A stretch of DNA of 64,000 nt from CAIKMD01 sp963729935 (GTDB lineage: Bacteria > Pseudomonadota > Alphaproteobacteria > ATCC43930 > CGMCC-115725). Location of the stretch: assembly GCA_963729935.1 (NCBI GenBank), contig CAVSPW010000007.1, positions 1-64,000 on the forward strand. Reading direction: 5' to 3'. Position 1 is the stretch's first letter. Every line of letters starts with the position of its first letter. The position numbers were made by a program, and so were the translations under genes. The notes beneath the pieces were generated by a model, which was not told the origin of the DNA, did no database searches, and was given only the letters and a program-made list of their open reading frames with translations. Of the stretch, positions 8,335-16,851 are shown in pieces.

Positions 8335-11300
8335 ATGGCAAAGCGCATGCTCATCGACGCGGCGCACCCGGAAGAGACCCGGGTCGTCGTTCTCAGCGGT
8401 CATCGCCTCGAAGAATTCGACTTCGAGACCTCCACTAAAAAACAGATCAAAGGCAATATCTATCTCGCCAAGGTCACGCGTGTAGAACCGTCGCTTCAGG
8501 CCGCCTTCGTCGAATATGGCGGCAATCGGCACGGCTTCCTCGCCTTCGGCGAGATTCATCCCGACTATTACCGCATTCCGGTCGCCGACCGGCGCGCCGC
8601 GCTCGAAGACGACCGCGCGGCGCAAGCCGCCGAGGACGAGCTCGAGGATCGCCATGTCGAGGAAGGCGTCGCCGAACCGGTGACGGCCCTCCCGCATGAA
8701 AGCTTCGCCGATCGTCTCGCCGAGGAAGCGCCGCTCGATGTGCTTCGCGAGCCCGAGGGCGAGGAAAGCGCGCACGACGAAGTCGGCGAGGCCGATGAGG
8801 AAGAGTCTCTGCCCGAGCCCGATAAGGGCTTCGACGCGGCGGGCAAGGAAACCTCCGGTCTGCAGGAAGCGCCGATCGCGGAATTCGAGCCGCCGCTTTT
8901 CGCATCCGACGAATCGCCGGGCAATGGCTTCGCCGAGGGCGACACGGAAACCGGCGCGCAAGGGCTCGGCCTCGAAGAGCATGGCGGCGATACGCCGCAC
9001 GAGCACGAGCACGACGACACGAGCACGAGCACGAGATGGAGCACGCCGGCGAGCCCGCCGCGCTGTCGCCGTCCGAAGATGCCGAAGTGGGGACCGGCGC
9101 GACCGTGCCCCCGACCTCGATCGAGACCTTGGGCGGCGACGAATTCGAAGAGACGACGCGGCGACGCGCGCGCCCGCACCGCCACTACAAGATCCAGGAA
9201 GTCATCAAGCGCCGCCAGATCATGCTGGTGCAGGTGACGAAGGAAGAGCGCGGCAACAAGGGCGCGGCGCTCACCACCTATATCTCGCTGGCCGGCCGCT
9301 ATTGCGTGCTGATGCCGAACACGCCGCGCGGCGGGGGCGTGTCGCGCAAGATCACCAGCATGACCGACCGGCGGCGCTTGAAGGATCTGGTCGGCGATCT
9401 CGAAGTGCCGGAAGGCATGGGCGTGATCGTGCGCACCGCCGGCAGCGAGCGCTCCAAGACCGAAATCAAGCGCGACTTCGAATATCTCATGCGGCTGTGG
9501 GACGAGATCCGGGATCTCACGCTCAAATCGACGGCGCCCGCCCTCGTCTATGAGGAGGGCAACCTCATCAAGCGCACGATCCGCGATCTCTATGCGCGCG
9601 ACATCGACGAGGTGCTGGTCGACGGCAAGGACGGCTACGAGACCGCCAAATCCTTCATGAAGATGCTGATGCCGAGCCACACCAAGCGGGTGCGGTTCTA
9701 CAACGATCCCTCGGTGCCGCTGTTCCAGCGTTTCCAGGTCGAGGGCCAGCTCGACGCCATCCATTCGCCGATCGTGCAGCTGCGCTCGGGCGGCTACATC
9801 GTCATCAACCCGACCGAGGCGCTGGTCGCGATCGACGTCAATTCCGGGCGCTCGACGCGCGAACGCAACATCGAGGAGACGGCGCTCAAGACGAATTGCG
9901 AAGCGGCGGAGGAAATCGCGCGCCAGCTCCGCCTGCGCGATCTCGCCGGGCTGATCGTGATCGACTTCATCGACATGGAGGAATACCGCAACAACAGCGC
10001 GGTCGAGCGCCGCCTCAAGGATGCGATGCGCCACGACCGCGCGCGCATTCAGGTCGGCCGCATCAGCCCGTTCGGGCTGTTGGAACTGTCGCGCCAGCGC
10101 CTGCGGCCCTCCTTGCTCGAGGCCTCGACCCAGCCCTGCCCGCATTGCGGCGGCACCGGGCATATCCGCTCGACCGAATCGACCGCGCTCCACGTGCTGC
10201 GCGCGATCGAGGAAGAAGGCATGCGCCGCCGCTCGGCCGAGATCAGCGTCGCCGTGCCGTCATCGGTCGCGCTCTACATCCTCAATCAGAAGCGCGCCGC
10301 CTTGCAGCAGAACGAGGCGCGCTATGGATTTCGCGTCACCGTCACCGAGGACGACGCGCTCATTCCCCCGGCCTTCCGCCTCGATCGCGTGCGCGCGCTC
10401 ACCCCGGCCGAGATCGCGGCGTTGCCGGTGCTGCAGCCCTTGCCGATGCCGGTCGAAGAGCCCGAGGAAGAAATCTCGGCCGAAGAGGATGTGATCGAGG
10501 AATTGGGCGAGGAAGGCGAGGCCGAAGCGCCGCCCGCGCATCGGCGCCATCGCGCCGAGGAAGGCGGGAGCTGGATGCCGCCCGAGCCCGAGGAGTTGGG
10601 CGAACAGCCCTGGGAAGAGCGCGGCGAAGGCGCGCGCGAAGGCGCGGGCGAGCGCGAGGGTCAGGCTCATGGCAGGCGCCGGCGGCGCCGGCCGCGCCGC
10701 CGCGGCGGCGAGCGCGGCCGCGAAGGCGAAGCGCCGGCTTTCGGTGCCGCCGGTGAAGGCGAGAGCGGCGCGGGCGAAAGAGCCGAGGCCTTCGGGCCCG
10801 GACCGATCGGCGAAGTCGCGGGCGAGCCCGAGCATGCCGAAGCCGGCGCGCAAGAATCCGGCGCCGAGGGCCGCGAGGCTGCGGGCGGCGAAGCGGGCGA
10901 GCGCAAGCGCCGGCGCCGCGGCCGTCGCGGCGGCAGGCGCCGCCGCCGCGCGCCGGGCGAAAACGGCTTTGGCGAGGCCGCGTCAGAGAGCTTGAGCCCG
11001 GAATCCGAGGAGGCGATCGAGGCCGGCGAGGCCGCCTCCGACATCGCGCTCGGCGAGTTCGCGGCCGAAGCTTACGAACCGCCGGAAGAAGCGCGGGCAG
11101 AAACCCGGGAAGAAGCGCCGCAACCGCCGATCGAGATACCGCGCGCGCGCGAGCCCCAACCGCCCGAGTTCCAAATCCACGCGCCGCAAGCGAGCGAGGC
11201 GCCAGCCGCGCCGCAGCGCGAAGAGCCCGCGGCGGAGCCGGAGGAGGCCGAGCGCAGCCCGGTCGCCTATAACGTGCCGCCCCCGCACGAAGTCAGCGGC

Positions 11301-11342
11301 CCGCCGCCCAATCCCCGCCGCGGCTGGTGGCGCAGGCGGTAA
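8335..11342 (+). CDS. rne: Ribonuclease E, frame interrupted by an apparent 1-nt deletion
   Basis: The main endonuclease of RNA decay and rRNA processing. The N-terminus (ATG 8335, GGAG 9 nt upstream) begins the S1 domain, which is split by a long acidic insert (about residues 90-255). The catalytic core follows with VAIDVNSGRSTRERN and LIVIDFIDMEEYRNN (the two metal-binding aspartates), the zinc-link CPHCGGTGH, and an Arg- and Glu-rich scaffold tail ending RGWWRRR. The first ~220 codons are in a different frame from the rest. The switch falls in a GAGCAC-rich tract at 9001-9044. Adding one G after 9017 would restore a continuous ~1,002-residue protein. As rne is normally essential, a sequencing error is most likely; true phase variation or decay is less so. 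Confidence 0.93.
9001..9044 (+). repeat. GAGCAC-type simple repeat in rne
   Basis: Interrupted hexamer tract: GAGCAC units at 9001-9012, an irregular GACGACAC at 9013-9020, GAGCAC units at 9021-9032, then GAGATG and a final GAGCAC. It encodes His/Glu alternation in the downstream frame and Thr/Ser in the upstream one. The irregular unit at 9016-9020 is where the frame changes. Confidence 0.8.
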
Positions 11343-11349
11343 CCCCGTA

Positions 11350-11497
11350 GCACAGGCGCGGCGCGAATTCAGCGCCGCGCCGTCGTGCGAAGCGACATGC
11401 AAAGAGGCGAGGCACAGCCGGCGCAAGCCGGCGTCGTGCGAAGGAAAAGCAAAAGCAGCCGCGCACAGGCGCGGCGCGAATTCAGCGCCGCGCCGTC
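11350..11497. repeat. Three hairpin-forming repeat units after rne
   Basis: Units begin with GCACAG at 11350, 11412 and 11463. Units 1 and 3 share 35 identical bases and each holds a perfect 10-bp stem, GGCGCGGCGC and its complement around GAATTCA (stems 11355-11364/11372-11381 and 11468-11477/11485-11494). Unit 2 has a different inverted repeat, GCCGGC-GCAA-GCCGGC, and shares the trailing GTCGTGCGAAG with unit 1. They may serve as rne terminators or be REP-like elements; no T-run follows the stems. Confidence 0.7.
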
Positions 11498-11500
11498 AGA

Positions 11501-11579
11501 CGGGAAATAGGGTCAGACCCCGTTTCTCCCGCAAGACCCCGTTTCTCCCGCAAGAACATCGGGCGCAAGAACATCGGGG
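11501..11579. repeat. REP-like GGGTCAGACCC element with tandem duplications
   Basis: Contains CGGGAAATAGGGTCAGACCC, whose core GGGTC-A-GACCC is an inverted repeat, followed by a perfect tandem 19-bp duplication (11516-11534 and 11535-11553) and a tandem 15-bp duplication around CAAGAACATCGGG (11551 and 11566). A related sequence in opposite orientation lies at 15143-15180. From memory, GGGGTCAGA-type repeats often surround REP-associated tyrosine transposases; no such transposase gene is present here. Confidence 0.65.
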
Positions 11580-11695
11580 CGGGAACGCACCCATTTTCCA
11601 ACGTCCCGACCCGCACCAATACCAGGATCGACAAGCAGCTCGTTGACCGCGCCCCGCTGTAGCGGTGACATTCGCCCAGATGGTGCCGCCTTAGA

Positions 11696-11866
11696 TTAGA
11701 GGCTGCTGCTGACGGTGTTGAATGTGGTGTTGAGGTTGGTGCCGACCGCCGAGACGCCGACAATGATGGCAACGGCGATGAGCGACGCAATCAGACCGTA
11801 CTCGATCGCGGTGACGCCAGAGCGATCCTTGAACAGCCGACTGATAATCGGAAAAATCATCATCAT
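11696..11866 (-). CDS. Flp/Fap-type pilin
   Basis: A 56-residue protein, the structural subunit of Flp (tad-type IVb) pili. It has a short positive leader (FKDRSG), then the hallmark GVTAIEYGLIASLIAVAII with the Glu-Tyr pair, one hydrophobic helix and a polar tail ending SSSL. The start is a run of three ATGs (11866-11858) behind a clear AAGGAG site. No CpaB, CpaC, TadA or prepilin peptidase gene is near, so this is an orphan pilin in an accessory patch. Confidence 0.88.
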   Translation of the reverse strand: MMMIFPIISRLFKDRSGVTAIEYGLIASLIAVAIIVGVSAVGTNLNTTFNTVSSSL

Positions 11867-12027
11867 GGTATGGCTCCTTCAAATGGAAAATCTCTTTGGT
11901 AGGGATGGCTATAGGGAAACGCACCCCCGTTAAAATGGAGTTACGGTCATGCCGCGCGAGTTAGCCAACTCACTTTCGAAAACAGCCTGCTCAAAAAGCG
12001 CATGCCCGGGGAAGGGGGCGACCAAGA

Positions 12028-12138
12028 GTGAGGTGCGCTGCATCCGAGAAGCTCGAGATCATTCGGCTGGCTGATCAGTCGAATCCGCCGGTTAAGCGCA
12101 CGCCGGAAAAGATCGGCGTGTCCAAGCCGGTTCGACAC
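12028..12138 (+). pseudogene. Remnant of an IS3-family transposase
   Basis: The frame ASEKLEIIRLADQS... PPVKRTPEKIGVSK resembles the N-terminal helix-turn-helix of transposases whose usual form is SEKLEIIRLVEQSHLPVRRTLEKLGI. The similarity stops near 12138 and no longer frame follows, so only about 37 codons survive. The rest of 11867-12231 shows nothing else recognisable. Confidence 0.6.
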
Positions 12139-12231
12139 CGCCGAGCCAGTTCTTGACCGCTGAGTTCTGCACCATGCCGGGCGGCACCGAGTGTGGAACG
12201 CGCTCCCTGTGGTGCTGGAAATCGAGATCGC

Positions 12232-12726
12232 TTACGGGTTCAGACGCCAAATTGCGATGTTAAGAACGGTTGCGAATGCGACCCATGCCGCGAGGGGCAC
12301 AAGGCAAAATGCCGCTAATTTATCGACGCGATGGAAGGCGCCCGCTGAGGCGATAATGACCACCAATTGGGGAACGATATCGAGCAAACCCAACAGCGGA
12401 TCTTGCGCGGCGAAGAACAGCCATGACCATGCGGCATTCAAGACGAGCTGGATAAAGAACAGCATGAGCGCGGATCGCCGCCCGGGGGTGGATTGAGGCA
12501 GTCGCAGGACCCGCCATGCCGAAAACGCCATGAGCACGAAGAGCGCCGTCCAGACCGGGGCAAAAATCCAATTGGGCGGATTGAACGACGGTTTGCTGAG
12601 CCCCGCGTACCAAGGCACTAAATTCGGAAAGGTGGCGACCTGACCAGCGATTGATGCCGCAGCAACAGAAAGTATCGCCAGCACACCGAAACCAATATCT
12701 CGGCGACGCCGTGATGTAATCATCAT
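12232..12726 (-). CDS. tspO: TspO/MBR family protein
   Basis: A 164-residue five-helix membrane protein of the tryptophan-rich sensory protein / benzodiazepine receptor family, which binds tetrapyrroles and in alphaproteobacteria modulates oxygen-dependent pigment genes. Hallmarks are WYAGLSKPSFNPPNWIFAPVW, the WSWLFF segment and the C-terminal WVAFATVLNIAIWRLN. ATG 12726 is chosen over ATG 12735 because the GGAGG site abuts the latter with no spacer. It is divergent from the oxidoreductase at 12896. Confidence 0.93.
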   Translation of the reverse strand: MMITSRRRRDIGFGVLAILSVAAASIAGQVATFPNLVPWYAGLSKPSFNPPNWIFAPVWTALFVLMAFSAWRVLRLPQSTPGRRSALMLFFIQLVLNAAWSWLFFAAQDPLLGLLDIVPQLVVIIASAGAFHRVDKLAAFCLVPLAAWVAFATVLNIAIWRLNP

Positions 12727-12895
12727 ATCGCCCATCCTCCATCACCTCATGATCGCGTTCAAAACCGTCGCCGGCCGCACGCCGGCCTTCTCCAGCCGCT
12801 GATCGACGATGGGTGATCCGCCCCGCAGTGCGGCGTCATCTCATCACAGATTGTGCTATCATCGGGCGGTCGGACAAACAGAGAAGGAGCGACCG

Positions 12896-13831
12896 ATGCG
12901 CGCAATTGGGCTTGTGACCTTCGGCGGACCGGAGGTGCTCCAGGTCATCGATCTTCCGGAAATCCATGCCGGGCCGGGGCAGGTGCGCATCCGCAACTAT
13001 GCGGCGACGGTCAATCCAACCGACACCTTTCTGCGCAACGGCTCGCGTGCCGAGCAGTTGAAGGACATCTCGCCGCCCTACGTGCCGGGGATGGAAGCAG
13101 CGGGCGTCGTCGACGAGGTCGGCGCCGGCGTGACCGGCCTCAAGGTTGGCGATGCCGTGCTGGCGATCGTCGTACCGAAAGGCAGCCACGGCGCCTATCG
13201 TGAGCAACTCGTGCTCGATGCGCGCTCGGTCGTGCTCGCGCCCAAGGGCAAGAGCCACGCCGAAGCCGCGACTTTGCCGATGAACGGCCTCACCGCGCAA
13301 CAGACCCTCGACAAGCTCGCCTTGAAGCCCGGCCAGTCGATCGCCGTCACCGGCGCCGCGGGCGCTTACGGCGGCTATGTCATGCAACTCGCCAAGGCGA
13401 GCGGACTTACAGTGATTGCCGATGCCTCCGAAGCCGACGAGACGCTCGTCAAATCGCTTGGCGCCGATATCGTCGTGCGGCGCGGCGATGACGTAGCCCA
13501 GCGTATCCGTCAGCATTTTCCAGGCGGCGTCGACGGCCTCGCCGATGGCGCCGTGCTGAAGGAAAGTACGATCCCGGCCGTGAAGGACGGCGGCGGCTTC
13601 GCCTCGGTGCGCGGCTACCAGGGCGTGCCGACGCGCGGCATACGCTTCAGCACGATCTCGGTTGGCGCCTACGCTTTCGAGCACGACAAGCTCGACCGGC
13701 TGCGGCAATTGGTGGATGAAGGCAAGATTACGCTGCGCGTCGCCGCGACCTATACGCCTGAACGAGCGCCGGAAGCGCACCGCCGTCTGGAGGCCCGCGG
13801 GACTCGCGGGCGGATCGTGATCACGTTTTGA
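12896..13831 (+). CDS. NADP-dependent quinone oxidoreductase-like protein (zinc-independent MDR)
   Basis: A 311-residue medium-chain reductase. An N-terminal GroES-like fold (about 1-115) is followed by a Rossmann domain with TGAAGAYGGYVMQLAK (~148-163) for NAD(P)H. The structural zinc lobe with its four cysteines is missing, as in the QOR subgroup that reduces quinones or enones. ATG 12896 follows AAGGAG with 6 nt spacing; the in-frame extension back to 12809 lacks a site. The substrate is unknown. Confidence 0.88.
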   Translation: MRAIGLVTFGGPEVLQVIDLPEIHAGPGQVRIRNYAATVNPTDTFLRNGSRAEQLKDISPPYVPGMEAAGVVDEVGAGVTGLKVGDAVLAIVVPKGSHGAYREQLVLDARSVVLAPKGKSHAEAATLPMNGLTAQQTLDKLALKPGQSIAVTGAAGAYGGYVMQLAKASGLTVIADASEADETLVKSLGADIVVRRGDDVAQRIRQHFPGGVDGLADGAVLKESTIPAVKDGGGFASVRGYQGVPTRGIRFSTISVGAYAFEHDKLDRLRQLVDEGKITLRVAATYTPERAPEAHRRLEARGTRGRIVITF

Positions 13832-14236
13832 GCCCCGGCGCCGACGTTATCGCGGCGTGATTGTGTCGAGGCTGGCTCCCGGCACGAACCTCTTTCGCGC
13901 AATTACGCCTCCGCTTGCTTCCACCGTGCTTTCATGGCGGGAAGGCTGATATTTTCGCAAGAACGACGAACGCCGCCGGGTCTTTGACCTGGCAGCGTTT
14001 TTCTCGTTGCGTGGGCTCGCTACTGCCTTGATTTGCCGCTCACGACGCGCACATCCGATTAAGATTTAAGGGTTCAAAGCGCTGGCGCACTACCCCCTTA
14101 TTCCGGGCTCGTTGCTCCGCGTCTTCGCGCACGCCGCGGATATCTGCGCACCGCCGTCACCATGCATCATACAGACGGTCTGCCTGTCGCATGAAACCAA
14201 ACAGCGCCTCGGCGCCCGATGAGTCCGGTTCCAGCC
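13832..14236. other. Non-coding stretch
   Basis: These 405 bp lie between the 3' ends of two convergent genes. I see no credible reading frame, no tRNA-like fold and no strong terminator. GC content is lower than average, in keeping with the accessory patch around it. Confidence 0.4.
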
Positions 14237-14755
14237 TTACGATTTCGGGAATCCAGGAATGACGCCCAGGAAATCACCCTTGCCGATCTCAAGGCCGCAG
14301 TGTCTCAGGATGTCGTAGGCCGTCGTGTGGTGGAAATAGAAATTCGGAAGGGCAAAATGCATCATGTAGTCCCACCCCTTCATTGTGACCTTCCGCGGCC
14401 CCATCGGAAAAGTAATGTCTTTGTCGGCGTGACTATCAACGGCCTCCGCTGAAACCGATTTCACCACGTCCAGCGTCTTGGCAACCCTCGCCTTCAATTG
14501 GTCGAGTGTCGTTTCGTCGCGCGGCAGAAGCTGAGCCTCAAGGCCGGCAAGACGTTGGCTGGAACCGCTGGCATGGTCTGTTACGGAATGAATCTGAAAG
14601 ACGAACGGCCGCATGTCTGGAAAAAGGCGATAGTTCACGAACACGGCTTGGTCGATCTTTTTTGCCGCCGCGTGCGCGATGCCCTTATCGAGCAACGTCG
14701 TGATGCTGCCGAGCATTTGGATGTAGGTCGGCACCGAAGCCTTATAAAGTGACAT
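14237..14755 (-). CDS. DUF1993 family protein
   Basis: A 172-residue soluble protein of the DUF1993 group, related in fold to DinB-type four-helix bundles. Typical features are the start MSLYKASVPTYIQMLGSI, the central LFPDMRPFVFQI, and a His-rich segment (MHFALPNFYFHHTTAYDILR) near residue 140. Its biochemical role is not known. ATG 14755 is preceded by GGAAGGAA. Codon use is less GC-biased than in the core genes, in line with the surrounding patch. Confidence 0.88.
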   Translation of the reverse strand: MSLYKASVPTYIQMLGSITTLLDKGIAHAAAKKIDQAVFVNYRLFPDMRPFVFQIHSVTDHASGSSQRLAGLEAQLLPRDETTLDQLKARVAKTLDVVKSVSAEAVDSHADKDITFPMGPRKVTMKGWDYMMHFALPNFYFHHTTAYDILRHCGLEIGKGDFLGVIPGFPKS

Positions 14756-15299
14756 AGTCGTTCCTTCCGGATTGTGAATTGGTGGGGCGGTTCCGCACTG
14801 CGCTGAAATGGATCAGAAGCCTTGTGCCGCAGCCGACTTTCCTCGACGGCTCAGGACAGGCCGGGACGATAGCAGCTGCATTGGTTAAACGGAACCGGCG
14901 GGCTTCCAACCCATGTCGCAATCGGCACAAAGCGGCGGATCGCTTCTGGCCGAACACCGCCGCTTTCTGGGCAAAGCGGACAGCACATCAATCTTGACCG
15001 CCTTTCCGTGTTCGAAAAACACCCTGAATTGGGTGTGTTCTTGCCTTGGGAAGTGCGTGTCGGTCTCACATGTCATTCAAATCCTACTGTCGTCAGGCTC
15101 CGTTAATCGCCGCCACATCACATTGTACGCAAGAAAATCCACTCTGACCCCAATTTCCCGTTCTGACCCCAATTTCCCGTTTCGCGCTTCGAAGCACAAT
15201 CCGAATGAAAAACATTTCATTTGATGGCGCCGATCGGGCGCCAATAAATTTCCGCCGTCCTGAGCGTTACACCGAAGGCGAAACGGCAAGAGGTGCGCG
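14756..15299. other. Non-coding stretch containing a REP-like repeat
   Basis: This 544-bp gap has several short open frames, but none with a ribosome site, recognisable motif or consistent codon bias. Its only clear structure is the tandem 19-bp repeat at 15143-15180. Confidence 0.4.
15143..15180. repeat. Tandem 19-bp repeat, TCTGACCCCAATTTCCCGT
   Basis: Two perfect adjoining copies (15143-15161, 15162-15180). The reverse complement GGGAAATTGGGGTCAGA matches GGGAAATAGGGTCAGA at 11502-11517 with one gap and one change, so the two loci are inverted relative to each other, 3.6 kb apart. Confidence 0.75.
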
Positions 15300-15584
15300 A
15301 TGACGGGGATGGCATTACCGAACCAAAGTCCGGCGGCCCGACGGCCGAGAAGGTTCCAGTTGAGACGGTACGTGCCGGCGCGGCGTGTCGCGGCAATTGC
15401 ACTTATATCGGTCGCGCCGGTGCTAGGCGGCTGCGGACAGGATCACCGCGGCGCGCCAGTCGGCTCCGTTGCCGCCGACGATCGCGCGGAACTGAGGCGC
15501 GAACAGGATTGTGCCAGCGCGCAGTGGAAGGAGGCCAATCCCAGCCTTTACTATAATCTGTGCCCGCACAACCCGTTCCGCTGA
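15300..15584 (+). CDS. Small putative lipoprotein
   Basis: A 94-residue frame with a long basic N-terminus (RRPRRFQLRR), a hydrophobic stretch (VAAIALISVAPVLGGC) ending in a lipobox LGGC at about residues 42-45, and a mature part of ~50 residues with two more cysteines. It would be exported and lipidated. No family is recognised, the N-region is unusually long, and the ribosome site (AGAGGT) is moderate, so the call is tentative. Confidence 0.5.
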   Translation: MTGMALPNQSPAARRPRRFQLRRYVPARRVAAIALISVAPVLGGCGQDHRGAPVGSVAADDRAELRREQDCASAQWKEANPSLYYNLCPHNPFR

Positions 15585-15618
15585 CCTTGAGCACGCAATC
15601 GACGCCGGCGTCGATTCC

Positions 15619-16767
15619 CTACCGCTTCCAGTTCTTCAACCGCCGCGCCGCTTCGGCGATCTCGCCGGTCGCACCGGCAAAGCACAGCCGCATCGTGGCA
15701 TGCCCGCGCGCGGGATCGAAATCGGTTCCGGGCGTCGCGGCGACGCCGATCTCGCGCAGCATGCGGCGGCAGAATTCCTCGCTGTCATTGGTCGCGTGCG
15801 CAACATCGACATAGAGATAGAAGGCGCCGTCGGCGGGCGCGAAGCCGGTGAAGCCGGCCTTGGGCAATTCCTCGAGCAGGAGCGCGCGGTTCTCGGCATA
15901 GCGCGCGACATTCGCTTCGAGCTCGGCGGCGCAGGAAAAAGCCGCCAGCGCCGCGTGCTGCGACAGGGTCGGCGCCGAGATGTAGAGATTCTGCGCCAGG
16001 CATTCGACCGCGCGGCGCATCGCCTCGGGCACCACCATCCAGCCGATGCGCCAGCCGGTCATCGAATAATATTTGGAAAAGCTGTTGACGATGATCGCCT
16101 CGGCGCTGGTCGCGGCGGCGGTGGCGGCGACCATGCCGTAAGAGATGCCGTGATAGATCTCGTCGGAAACGAGGCGGATGCCGCGATTCTCGCAAGAACG
16201 CGCCAGGGCCGCCAATTCCTCCGCGCCCAGCATCGACCCGGTCGGATTGGCGGGGCTTGCAAGGATGAGCCCCTCGACCCCATCTTTAAGCGAGGCCAGG
16301 AGATCGCGCGTCGCCTGATAGCGGGTCTCGGGACCGGCGGGCAGCGCCACGGGAACGAGATCGAGCGCCAGAAGGATGTTGCGATAGGCCGGATAGGCGG
16401 GCGAGGCCAGCGCGACGCGGTCGCCGGGATCGAAAGCGGCGAGAAAGGCGAGGATGAATCCGGCCGAGGAGCCCGTCGTCACCACGATGCGCGCCGGATC
16501 GAGCGCGACGCCGTAAGCGGCGCGATAATGCGCGGCGATCGCCTCGCGCAGGGCCGGCAGGCCGCAGGCATCGGTGTAGCCCAGGATTTCGCGGCCGAGC
16601 GCGGCGGAGGCGGCGTCGCGCACGGGTTGGGGCGCGCGGGTCGAGGGCTGACCGAGTTCGAGATGGATGATGTCGCCGCCCTCGGCCGCGCGCCGGTTGG
16701 CATCGCGCAGCACGTCCATGGCGATGAAGGCCGGAACCCGGCCGCGTCGCGATAATTTGAGCGTCAT
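15619..16767 (-). CDS. PLP-dependent aminotransferase, class I/II
   Basis: A 382-residue fold-type I aminotransferase. The PLP-binding lysine lies in NSFSKYYSMTGWRIGW (~230-245), with the upstream SPANPTGS and SDEIYHGISY motifs and a C-terminal substrate arginine in MRLCFAG. Such enzymes transfer amino groups from aspartate, aromatic or other amino acids to 2-oxoacids; specificity cannot be read here. ATG 16767 is preferred to a GTG four codons upstream. It is divergent from the M48 protease gene, 84 bp away. Confidence 0.92.
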   Translation of the reverse strand: MTLKLSRRGRVPAFIAMDVLRDANRRAAEGGDIIHLELGQPSTRAPQPVRDAASAALGREILGYTDACGLPALREAIAAHYRAAYGVALDPARIVVTTGSSAGFILAFLAAFDPGDRVALASPAYPAYRNILLALDLVPVALPAGPETRYQATRDLLASLKDGVEGLILASPANPTGSMLGAEELAALARSCENRGIRLVSDEIYHGISYGMVAATAAATSAEAIIVNSFSKYYSMTGWRIGWMVVPEAMRRAVECLAQNLYISAPTLSQHAALAAFSCAAELEANVARYAENRALLLEELPKAGFTGFAPADGAFYLYVDVAHATNDSEEFCRRMLREIGVAATPGTDFDPARGHATMRLCFAGATGEIAEAARRLKNWKR

Positions 16768-16851
16768 CCGGCCTGGCACCGGGGCATAAGTTGACGCGGC
16801 AGGGTTGAAAGGCCAATGCTGGCCGCGTTTGAGGAATAGGATCGGAAGACG

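Noticed and set aside
8568..10193. 541-codon minus-strand frame across rne
   Set aside because: Opposite the conserved RNase E core, with a low-complexity Ser-rich end from the repeat region; no domain.
12139..12231. Further transposase sequence after the IS3-type fragment
   Set aside because: No frame continues the similarity past 12138; only the N-terminal segment is supported.
14913..15224. 103-codon frame in the gap before the lipoprotein
   Set aside because: Runs through the tandem REP-like repeat, has atypical composition and no ribosome site.
13832..15299. Possible tRNA or small RNA in the AT-richer gaps
   Set aside because: No cloverleaf or GTTCGAATC-type T-arm could be built; a structure search would be needed to find an sRNA.
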